Part shown: in pieces, positions 55,210-62,847 of the stretch | Layout: every line of letters begins with the position of its first letter | How positions within the stretch are numbered: the stretch's first letter is position 1 | Source: JAJDXW01 sp965214795 | GTDB taxonomy: Bacteria > Pseudomonadota > Gammaproteobacteria > HK1 | Reading direction: 5' to 3' | Length of the DNA stretch: 64,000 nt | Assembly: GCA_965214795.1 (NCBI GenBank) | Contig: OZ243976.1 | Span: forward strand, 1,488,001 to 1,552,000 | The notes under the pieces: generated by a model | Database searches by the model: none | What the model saw: only the letters and a program-made list of their open reading frames with translations | What the model was told of the DNA's origin: nothing | Translations under genes and position numbers: made by a program

Positions 55210-57131
55210 CGCCCCCCGCTCCCGGCCCCGGCGTCCGCAGCGCCTTCCGTTCCCGCGCCCGAACCCGCGCCTGCTCCTGCATCCGGACCCGTTCCCGCGC
55301 CCGGAGCCGCACCCGCGCCTGCTCCGGCTCCCGTTCGTTTCCCGGCTCCCGCTGCGACTCCCGCTCCGACCCCGCCCCCCGATCCGGGGGCAAGCCGGAT
55401 CCGATCGATTTCGACGATCCGGTCCCGAAGCTCGAGCTTCCGGATCTTGCCGGCCGCCGTGCGGGGGAAGTCGCCGACCGTGCGAACGAGCTCCGGCCAG
55501 AGGTGCCTGGGGAGCCCCCGGTCGCGGAGGAACCCGGTGAGCGCTTCGAGCTCGGCCGGTGCCCCGCCCGCCGTTTCCACCACCGCGCAGATCCGTTCGC
55601 CGAGGCGCTCGTCCGGGTAGCCCACCACCGCCGCCGCCCGTACCCCGGGGCAGGCGGCGAGGGCGTTTTCGAGGGGAACCGGGGAGATGTTCACCCCGCC
55701 CCGGATGATGAGGTCCTTCACCCGGCCGGTGATCCGCAGGTACCCGTCCCCGTCGATGCGGGCGAGGTCGCCGGTGCGGAAGAACCCGTCCGGGGTCAAC
55801 AGCGATTCGTACAGCGGCTCCTGGCCGTAGTAGCCGACGAACACCCCCGGCCCCCGCATCGCAAGCTCGCCCTCGGTGTCGGGAGGGGTCTCCTCGCCGC
55901 TCGCGTCCAGGGTGCGGAGCTCGAGGCCGGGGAGCCCGATCCCCGCCGTCGTCAGCACTTTCTCGCGAGGGCTCCGGGCGGTACAGGTCGTGAGCCCGCC
56001 CTCGGTCATGCCCCAGAGCACGGTGACCCGGGTGTTCGGGAACTCGGCCTCGGCCCGCTCCATGAGCGACGGGGGGACCTGGGCGCCGCCGCACAGGAAC
56101 CACCGGAGGGGGGCCAGCTTCGGCCCCCGGGCGGCTCCCCGGGCGGCCCCCCGGGCGGCCGCGGCCGGCGGCCACGGCGCGTCCACCAGGTCCTTGAGGA
56201 AGGGTGTCGCGGCGGCGGTGAAACGGCAGCCGTGGGCGACGACGGCTTCGAGGGCGCGAGACGGGTCCCATCGGTCCTGGAGGATGAGGGGGGCGCCGGT
56301 GTGGAGCGAGAGCCGGGCGCCGTGGATCGCCCCGACGCTGTGCCCGAGGGGCGAGGGCATGAAGATCGGCGTGTCGGGGCCGAGCCCGAAGCGCTCCGCG
56401 AACGTGACGTTGAGGGCCGCGAGCGTGTCGCCGGTGTGCATGACCGCCTTGGGGAGCCCGGTGGTGCTGGAGGTGAACATGAGGTGGTCGAGTCCCTCGA
56501 CCGCCGGCGGGGGGGCCGCCGCCCCGCGGCCCACCGTCCCGGTTGCCGCCCCGACCGCCGGCGCTGATCCCGGCGCTGACCCTGGCTTCGACCCCGGCGG
56601 CGGCGGCGGCTCGGTCACCGGCCAGCTCCGGGCCCCATCGTCGCCGGCGACCGCCACCGCGGGCGGGCGGGAGCACTTCCGGGCGGCGGCGACGGCGAGC
56701 TCCCCGGTGCCGGTGCGGCCGTGCCGCTCGACGGTGAGGATCGCCCGCGCTCCGCAGCGCTCGGCCGCGTAGCGAAGGGTGCCCTCGTCGGTGCGGACCG
56801 GCAGGTTCGCGGGGACCGCGCCCCGGCGGAGCGCGGCGAGCATCGCCACCGGCCACTCGACGCGGTTCGGCATGAAGACGAGGACGACGTCGCCCGCCCC
56901 GATCCCCCGTTCGGCGAGCTCGGCGGCAAGCCGGCCCGCTTCCCGCCAGAGCGGCTCGCGGCCGAGGCGGCGCCCCCGATCGTCGAGCACCGCGAGCGCC
57001 GCCGGCCGCTCCCGCACGAGGCGCTTGAAGCGCTCGGCAAGCGGCACGCCCGGCCACCAGCCACGCTCGCGGTAGCGGCGCGCGCGCGCCGCGTCCCCGT
57101 GCCGCCGTTGCGAGCCGGTCGTCCCGTCCAT
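55206..57131 (-). CDS. AMP-dependent acyl-CoA ligase
   Basis: 641 residues. The phosphate-binding loop is TSSTTGLPKAVMHT (about residue 220). WGMTEGGLTTC is the A5 motif, DGFFRTGDLARIDGDGYLRI the A7 motif, GRVKDLIIRGGVNI the hinge, and PRTAAGKIRKLELR holds the catalytic Lys. Closest in style to cyclohexanecarboxylate/benzoate-type ligases. There are low-complexity insertions: GSKPGSAPGSAP in the N-domain, an ARGAARGAARG run, and a C-terminal GAGAGAG tail of about 60 residues. First gene of the minus-strand operon with the hydrolase and LLM enzyme. Confidence 0.88.
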   Translation of the reverse strand: MDGTTGSQRRHGDAARARRYRERGWWPGVPLAERFKRLVRERPAALAVLDDRGRRLGREPLWREAGRLAAELAERGIGAGDVVLVFMPNRVEWPVAMLAALRRGAVPANLPVRTDEGTLRYAAERCGARAILTVERHGRTGTGELAVAAARKCSRPPAVAVAGDDGARSWPVTEPPPPPGSKPGSAPGSAPAVGAATGTVGRGAAAPPPAVEGLDHLMFTSSTTGLPKAVMHTGDTLAALNVTFAERFGLGPDTPIFMPSPLGHSVGAIHGARLSLHTGAPLILQDRWDPSRALEAVVAHGCRFTAAATPFLKDLVDAPWPPAAAARGAARGAARGPKLAPLRWFLCGGAQVPPSLMERAEAEFPNTRVTVLWGMTEGGLTTCTARSPREKVLTTAGIGLPGLELRTLDASGEETPPDTEGELAMRGPGVFVGYYGQEPLYESLLTPDGFFRTGDLARIDGDGYLRITGRVKDLIIRGGVNISPVPLENALAACPGVRAAAVVGYPDERLGERICAVVETAGGAPAELEALTGFLRDRGLPRHLWPELVRTVGDFPRTAAGKIRKLELRDRIVEIDRIRLAPGSGGGVGAGVAAGAGKRTGAGAGAGAAPGAGTGPDAGAGAGSGAGTEGAADAGAGSGGR

Positions 57132-57605
57132 CCCGCGGCCTCCGCCCGTCCGATCCCGGTCCCGGACCTTCCGTATCAGGAAAGCGGGGCGCCGGGCGTC
57201 GTTCCCGCCTCGCGTTCGAGGTCCTTCTCGATGTCCGCATCGATCCGCAGGCTCGGTCGTTCGGTCGCCACGGCGGGAATCCTCGGTCGGGGGGATCCTT
57301 CACAGTATGACAACAAGACGGCGGCTCTGCCGCCCGGCATCGGACATCGGCTTGCCCCCGACACGCTGCCCGGTACATGATCGCGTCGTGAACCGACCCT
57401 CGAAAGGAAACCGGGCGTGCGTCCCGGCGAACGGTTGCTCCGCATCCTCCGGGCGGATCGCCCCGTTCGCGAAAGCCGCGCTGCAACGGAAGGAGGCCGT
57501 CGCGGCGCGTCGCCGCGGCGATGCCCGGTTCTCCCGCCGCCCGTTCGCCGGAGCCGGGCCGGCCGGGGCCGCGGCCCCGGCCGCGCCGCCGGGGAGCGTC
57601 GGCGG
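57132..57605. other. Divergent intergenic region between acyl-CoA ligase and dehydratase genes
   Basis: No gene I can support. It must hold promoters for both directions, but no convincing pair of -35/-10 boxes stands out. A minus-strand frame ending at 57176 (TERPSLRIDADIEKDLEREA) has protein-like composition but no start or known match. Confidence 0.3.
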
Positions 57606-58703
57606 ATGAAGATCAAGGACATCCGCGCCAGCGTGCATCGTCTGCCGATCTACCTGCCACGGTTCGAGAAGCCGACCGAGCATCGCCATCACGTCTTCTG
57701 CGAGGTCGAGACCGACGAGGGTCACGTCGGCTTCGGCCTCACCGCCCGTTTTCTGACTCGCGCCGTCGCCAGCGCGCTGACCGACGACATTCTGCCGGCG
57801 GTGCGTGACCTGGACCCGCGGGATCTCGAGGCCGTGCACGAGCGGGTCGGGCGGGTCGTCAGCGAGCGCGGCATCATGACCGGCGCGAACCTGGCCGCGG
57901 CCTCCTGCCTGGATCTCGCGTTGTGGGACGTGATCGGCAAGGCGGCCGGCCGCACCGTCGCCCAGCTGCTGGGCGGCTACCGCGACAGCGCCTCGGTGTA
58001 CATGACCTACGGGTTCGGAAACTACGACCGCGACCAGCTCGCCGACCTCGCGCGGGAGCTCATCGACGGGGGGCACCGGCGCCTGAAGATGCTGGTCGGG
58101 GTGCCCGGCCTCGGCTGGCCGGAGGATGCGGCCCGCGTGCGCCACGTGCGCGGCGCCATCGGCGACGACGTCACCCTGGCTCTCGACGCCAATGAAGGGT
58201 ACTCGGTGAACGACGCGGTGCGGCTGTGTCGCGCCATCGACGACTGCAACATCGCCTGGCTGGAAGACCCGGTGCGCAACAACGACATCCGCGATCTCCG
58301 GCACCTGCGCCGACATACCCCGATCCCGCTCGCGGCCGGGCAGATGGACGGCCACTCCTCGCGGTTCCGCCAGTATCTGGAGAACGACGCCATCGACATC
58401 CTCCTCCCCAATCCGATGTTCAACGGCGGCATGACCGAGACGCGCCGGGTGGCGTATCTCGCGCAGATCTACGAGAAGCCCCTGTCGGATGCCGGAGGCG
58501 CGACCTATTTCAGCCTCCATCACGTCGCCGGCTTCCGCAACGGCACCCACGTGGAATGCCACTTCAAGTCGCAGTTCCTGGAGGAGAACCTGTTCATCGA
58601 CGCCCCCAAGCCCCGCGCCGGGAGGCTCCACGTCCCGGACGCGCCGGGTTTCGGGCTCGCCGTCAACCGCGACCTCCTGAAGGACACCCGGGTCGCGGGT
58701 TGA
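57606..58703 (+). CDS. Enolase superfamily (mandelate racemase/muconate-lactonizing type) protein
   Basis: 365 residues from the ATG at 57606. The capping domain starts MKIKDIRASVHRLPIYLP; AAASCLDLALWDVIGKAAG is the family helix. Barrel sites: RRLKML (Lys strand), LALDANEGYS (Asp metal ligand), WLEDPV (Glu ligand), then LAAGQMDG where most members have G-E: here the third metal position reads Gln. The end has LSDAGGATYFSLHH. Probably a sugar-acid dehydratase or racemase; the Gln may change metal binding or reaction. It precedes the TRAP transporter on the same strand. Confidence 0.85.
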   Translation: MKIKDIRASVHRLPIYLPRFEKPTEHRHHVFCEVETDEGHVGFGLTARFLTRAVASALTDDILPAVRDLDPRDLEAVHERVGRVVSERGIMTGANLAAASCLDLALWDVIGKAAGRTVAQLLGGYRDSASVYMTYGFGNYDRDQLADLARELIDGGHRRLKMLVGVPGLGWPEDAARVRHVRGAIGDDVTLALDANEGYSVNDAVRLCRAIDDCNIAWLEDPVRNNDIRDLRHLRRHTPIPLAAGQMDGHSSRFRQYLENDAIDILLPNPMFNGGMTETRRVAYLAQIYEKPLSDAGGATYFSLHHVAGFRNGTHVECHFKSQFLEENLFIDAPKPRAGRLHVPDAPGFGLAVNRDLLKDTRVAG

Positions 58704-58809
58704 CCGGCCGGTCCGGCGCCGCGAATCGCGGCGCCCGGCCCACCTGCCGCCGGCCGGGAAGGGCGGGTGGCACAACCACAGCACGCAAAACCGCACAGGA
58801 GAGGAAACG

Positions 58810-59802
58810 ATGAAGAAAGCCATCCAGTCCATGATGAGCACCGCCGCCGTCGCGCTGCTGCTCGGGGTCGGGCCGGCCCAGGCCGAGGCGCTCAAGCTGA
58901 GGCTCTCGGTCGAGAGCACCCCGGGCGCCGCCACCCAGCACATGCTCGCATCGTTCCGCGACGCGCTGAAGGCGGAGATGGGCGACGCGGTGGAGATCGA
59001 GTTCTTCGACAGCGGCACGCTGGGCGACGAGATCGTGCACATGCAGCAGGTTCGCACCGGCCAGCTCGACGTGATTCCCATCGGTTCGGACGCCGTGCAG
59101 CTCGATTCCAAGTGGGCGGTGTTCGACATCCCGTTCCTGTTCGCCGACCGCGAGGCGGTGGCGAAGGTCCTGGACGGGGAGATCGGCACGCAGCTCGACG
59201 CGTCGTTCCGGGAGAGCGCCGGCCTGAAGGTGCTCGGATTCGGCGAGATCGGCTTTCGCAACATCTCCAACAACGTGCGCCCGATCGTCAAGCCGGAGGA
59301 CCTCGCCGGCGTGAAGCTCCGCGTACCGGGCAGCAAGACCCGCATCCTCGCCTTCGAAATGCTCGGCGCGGCGCCGATCAACATGAACATCGGCGAGGTC
59401 TACCTGGCCCTCCAGCAGGGGACCGTCGACGGTCAGGAGAACCCGCTCGGAAACATCCGGAAGTGGTCCTGGTACGAGGTGCAGAAGTACATTTCGATCT
59501 CGCGCCACGTCTATACCCCGATCACGTTCGTCATGAACCTTCGCCGTTACGAGGGATTGAGCGACGAACAGCGGGCCGCGGTCGATCGGGCGGCACGGGC
59601 GGCGGTGCTCGCGAGCCGCGAGTACGGGACGCAGAACGACGCCAACCTGCTCGCGGAGATCACGGAGCTCGCGAAGGGCAAGGTCGCGTTCAACGAGATC
59701 GACGTTGCCGCGTTCCAGGCGGCGGCCGGGCCGATCGCGGTCGAGATCGGCAAGGTGGCCGGCGAGGAGTTCACCGCTTCGGTGATGGCGGCCATCCAGT
59801 AG
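58810..59802 (+). CDS. TRAP transporter substrate-binding protein (DctP)
   Basis: 330 residues; AGGAGAGGA before the ATG. Signal peptide of about 25 residues (hydrophobic AAVALLLGVGPAQA). LKLRLSVESTPGAATQHMLA, LGDEIVHMQQVRTGQLDVIP and KLRVPGSKTRILAFEMLGAA, followed by ALQQGTVDGQENPL, are DctP hallmarks, including the Arg that salt-bridges the substrate carboxylate. Periplasmic receptor for an organic acid, plausibly the substrate or product of the neighbouring dehydratase. Confidence 0.92.
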   Translation: MKKAIQSMMSTAAVALLLGVGPAQAEALKLRLSVESTPGAATQHMLASFRDALKAEMGDAVEIEFFDSGTLGDEIVHMQQVRTGQLDVIPIGSDAVQLDSKWAVFDIPFLFADREAVAKVLDGEIGTQLDASFRESAGLKVLGFGEIGFRNISNNVRPIVKPEDLAGVKLRVPGSKTRILAFEMLGAAPINMNIGEVYLALQQGTVDGQENPLGNIRKWSWYEVQKYISISRHVYTPITFVMNLRRYEGLSDEQRAAVDRAARAAVLASREYGTQNDANLLAEITELAKGKVAFNEIDVAAFQAAAGPIAVEIGKVAGEEFTASVMAAIQ

Positions 59803-59907
59803 GGCAGGACCGCCGCCGCCGCAGGGCCGGTGGGCCGGCTTTCGCATCCGGACCGCCGGCTCCGCGGCACGGCCCCCGCCGAAGTGAAGCCGCGTGCGCG
59901 TCGGCGG

Positions 59908-60112
59908 GAGGGCGCCAAGATGCCTCACGATCTCCCCCACGCTCTCATGGAGGAACGGGCCGCACGGACCGAAAGAGCTCGTGTGCGCTGCCGAGGCGTA
60001 GTCGACACTGGCGCGTGCGCGCGGCCGAAGCGACTTGGGCGGCTTGCGGGAGTCCGTCCCGCCACCGCGAGCGGATGGGCGGCCGCAGCGGGAAGTCGGT
60101 GATTTTTTCGGG
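59908..60112. repeat. Dispersed intergenic repeat F, copy B
   Basis: About 205 bp matching 25580-25753, with small insertions (for example CCCCCACGCT after ACGATCT) and the same end GTCGGTGATTTTTTCGGG. It lies between dctP and dctQ, the only structure in that 347-bp gap. The third copy is at 61055-61190. Confidence 0.7.
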
Positions 60113-60149
60113 CCGGCGCGGGCGGCTCCGCCGCGAAAGGACGTGAACC

Positions 60150-60779
60150 ATGGATCCGGGGACCGGTTCCGCCGCAGAGAACGGCGAGCCACGACGAGAG
60201 CATCGTTCCGGCGGTGCGCCGTCCGAGGGGCTGGCCGGGCGCATTGCGGAGGCGTCGCGGCGTCAGGAGCTTCGCGATCCGGACGAAGGCCTCGGCCCCA
60301 TCGACCGCGCCGTCAACCGGCTGGCGGAGATCGTCGGCGTCGCCGCCCTGGCCACCATCGTGGTCACCATCTTCGCCAACGCGGTCGGTCGCTACGCCTT
60401 CAACTGGAGCCTCATCTGGGCCGAGGAGCTGGTCCTGCTGCTGGTTCCGTGGCTCGCCATGACCGGGGTCTTCCTCTCGGTGCGCCGCGGTACGATGATC
60501 CGCATCGAATACTTCTTCGAGAAGCTCCCGCGAGCCCTGCGCCGGCCGCTCGGTCCGCTCGGACACCTGCTCTCCGTCTGCGTGCTGACGTTCATGGCCG
60601 GGATCTCCGTCGAGTTCGTGCTGCTGTTCGGATCGGACCGGGCGCTCTACCTCGAGATCCCGCGCATGTATTCGTCGTCCGCGCTGGTGATCGGCGGGTT
60701 CGCGTCGGCGCTGGCCTTCGTCGCGGTTCTGGTGCGCGAGCGCCGCGGCACGCGCCGCGGGACGGACGATGGACCGTAG
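60150..60779 (+). CDS. TRAP transporter small permease (DctQ)
   Basis: 209 residues. An N-terminal polar stretch of about 55 residues is followed by four membrane segments: LAEIVGVAALATIVVTIFAN, WAEELVLLLVPWLAMTGVFL, LGHLLSVCVLTFMAGISVEF and SSSALVIGGFASALAFVAVL. NAVGRYAFNWSLIWAEEL is the conserved DctQ signature. Works with DctM and DctP in sodium-driven uptake of organic acids. Confidence 0.9.
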   Translation: MDPGTGSAAENGEPRREHRSGGAPSEGLAGRIAEASRRQELRDPDEGLGPIDRAVNRLAEIVGVAALATIVVTIFANAVGRYAFNWSLIWAEELVLLLVPWLAMTGVFLSVRRGTMIRIEYFFEKLPRALRRPLGPLGHLLSVCVLTFMAGISVEFVLLFGSDRALYLEIPRMYSSSALVIGGFASALAFVAVLVRERRGTRRGTDDGP

Positions 60780-60785
60780 CCCTAC

Positions 60786-61033
60786 CCGTGCCCCACATCT
60801 CTTCGCTGGACTTTGAACATGAATAGTTCGTATCAATTCAATTGCCTGCAATCTGTCTGCCCTATCTGCCGATGACTGCCCAAGCCAGACTCGTCGGGCC
60901 TCGGCCGCATCGGGACCGGCCAGGGACTGGTTTCTCATTCGATGCGCCGTTCGCGGAAAAGAAAGGGTTCGGAAAACAATGACTTCCATGATACGCCGCG
61001 CATGAAGCGCAGCGAGCGGATGTGGGGCACGGG
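60786..61033. other. Inverted-repeat-bounded segment inside the TRAP operon
   Basis: CCCGTGCCCCACATC with TCGCTG (60786-60808) is mirrored by the complement at about 61011-61033, bounding about 200 bp that are visibly richer in A/T (AGTTCGTATCAATTCAATTG) than the surroundings. No gene inside. It may be a MITE-like insertion. The 589-bp gap between dctQ and dctM holds only this and repeat F copy C. Confidence 0.4.
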
Positions 61034-61054
61034 CAACGCCAGCCCGCACCTCCC

Positions 61055-61190
61055 CCCGCTTTCCGCTGCGGACGCCGATCCGTCCACCGTGACGGGCCGT
61101 ATTCCCTCGAGCCGCCTCGACCGCGCGTGGGCGCCGGTGTCGGCTGCGTCTTCAGCGGCGCGCACGCCCTCTTTCGGTCCGTGCGTCCCG
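61055..61190. repeat. Dispersed repeat F, copy C (inverted, diverged)
   Basis: Read on the minus strand it matches copies A and B through CGCACGGACCGAAAGAG, the GCGTGCGCGC block, and CCGCAGCGG near the end. It lacks the T6 end. Orientation is opposite to the copies at 25.6 and 59.9 kb. Confidence 0.55.
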
Positions 61191-61368
61191 CGGCTGTCGC
61201 ATCCTGGGGCGTCTCCGCGCCCTCGCGACCGGAGCGGGTGAGATATATGCGGGCCGGGACCCATCGATCCGGAGGTGAGCCGACCGCGCCCACCGCCGCG
61301 ACCGGCGGCCTTTCCGGGGGTGCTTCCCGCGACGCATACCCGTTCGGGGCCGGGGCGGAAGCGGCCGC

Positions 61369-62649
61369 GTGATCGGCGCCGCGGCATCGATCGTCCTCCT
61401 GTGCGCCCTGCTCGTGCTGAGGGTGCCGATGCTGGTATCGCTCGCGGCGGCCGTCATACTCAACTTCCACCTGTCGGGCGCCTGGGCGCTGACCCTGCCG
61501 CAGACGATGCTCTCCGGCATGAACCGGTTCGTCCTCATCGCCCTGCCCCTCTTCGTGCTCGCGGGCGGGCTGATGAACGCGGGCGGCATCTCGGCCAGGC
61601 TCTTCGAGTTCGCGCGGGCGCTGGTCGGCTGGATGCGCGGCGGTCTCGCCCACGTCAACGTGCTCACCAGCATGTTCTTCGGGGGGATGATCGGCTCCTC
61701 GACCGCCGACCTCGCGGGGACCGGCTCCATCGTCATCCCGGCGATGAAGCGCAACGGGTATCCCGGCCCCTTCTCGGCCGCGCTCACCGCGTCGTCGGCC
61801 GGCATCGGCCCGATGATCCCGCCGAGCTCGCCGATGATCCTCTACTCGGCGGTGACCGGCACGTCGCTCGGTGCGCTGTTCCTGGCCGGCGTCCTCCCCG
61901 GGATCCTGCTCGGGCTGAGCCAGGCCCTGATCGTCGCCTGGCTGGCCCGGCGGCGTGGCTGGAAACCGTATTCCGGCTTCGCGGTGCGCGAACTCCTGCG
62001 TGCGGGCTGGCGCGCGGTGCTGTCCTTCGGGCTGCCGATCATCATCGTCGGGGGCTTGGTTCTCGGCGTATTCACCCCGACCGAGGCGGGGGCGTTTGCG
62101 GTCGTCTACGCGCTCGTCCTCGCCACGGTCGTCTACCGGGTGCTGACGCTGAAGGGCCTGTACCGGGTCATGGTCAACGCCGTGCAGCTCACCGGGGAGT
62201 TGCTGATCATCGTCAGCCTGTCGTTCGCCCTCGGCGCGGGGCTGACCAATGCGCACGTGCCGGAGGCGCTCACCGTCATCATCGACCTCTTCTCGTTCGG
62301 CGACAGCCAGTTCATGCGCATCCTGGCGATGCTGATCCTCGCGATCATCGCCGGCATGATCCTGGATCCGCTGATCCCCGTCCTGCTTCCCATCATCCTG
62401 CCGACCCTGCTCGCCTTCGACGTCGACCTTCTCCACTTCGGGGTGCTGATGGTCATCGCAGTGGTGATCGGGCAGGTGACGCCGCCGCTCGCCATCGCCC
62501 TCATCATCGCCGGGCGCATCGCCAACGTGGACCAGATGGTGGTCCTGCGCGCGAACATGCCCTTCTTCTATGCCCTCGTCGCATTCATGCTGTTCGCCAT
62601 CGCGGTTCCGGAGATCGCGACCTGGCTGCCCGCCCTGATGCGCGAGTGA
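61369..62649 (+). CDS. TRAP transporter large permease (DctM)
   Basis: 426 residues from a GTG start, about 12 hydrophobic segments. Marks: LIALPLFVLAGGLMNAGGI, HVNVLTSMFFGGMIGSSTAD, IPAMKRNGYPGPFSAALTAS, GPMIPPSSPMILY and FTPTEAGAFAVVYAL. Ion-coupled transport channel of the TRAP system. The 589-bp distance from dctQ is unusual, since these genes normally abut, and reflects insertion of repeats. Confidence 0.92.
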   Translation: MIGAAASIVLLCALLVLRVPMLVSLAAAVILNFHLSGAWALTLPQTMLSGMNRFVLIALPLFVLAGGLMNAGGISARLFEFARALVGWMRGGLAHVNVLTSMFFGGMIGSSTADLAGTGSIVIPAMKRNGYPGPFSAALTASSAGIGPMIPPSSPMILYSAVTGTSLGALFLAGVLPGILLGLSQALIVAWLARRRGWKPYSGFAVRELLRAGWRAVLSFGLPIIIVGGLVLGVFTPTEAGAFAVVYALVLATVVYRVLTLKGLYRVMVNAVQLTGELLIIVSLSFALGAGLTNAHVPEALTVIIDLFSFGDSQFMRILAMLILAIIAGMILDPLIPVLLPIILPTLLAFDVDLLHFGVLMVIAVVIGQVTPPLAIALIIAGRIANVDQMVVLRANMPFFYALVAFMLFAIAVPEIATWLPALMRE

Positions 62650-62660
62650 GCGGCGGAGGG

Positions 62661-62720
62661 CATGCCCCCCCATGTCCCCCCATGTCCCCCCATGTCCCCC
62701 CCAAGTCCCCGCCATGTCCC
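62661..62720 (+). repeat. 10-bp tandem repeats (CATGTCCCCC)
   Basis: Four exact-length units of CATG(C/T)CCCCC at 62661-62700, then degenerate CAAGTCCCCG and CATGTCCCGC. Located just after dctM and before the aminotransferase gene. The period is not a multiple of three and no frame uses it. Confidence 0.7.
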
Positions 62721-62847
62721 GCCAGCCGACGACGAGGGGATGGACGAGCAGGGGCGATCGGCACCCACGCCCACACCGGTACCGCGGTCCGTGCGGCCCG
62801 CGGCCATCGGACCCGCAACCCCTCGAGCGCAGGGAGGATCGAAATCC

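Noticed and set aside
57176..57330. Possible small gene with TERPSLRIDADIEKDLEREA on the minus strand
   Set aside because: No start codon with a ribosome site, no recognised family, and it lies in a GC-rich leader where chance frames are common.
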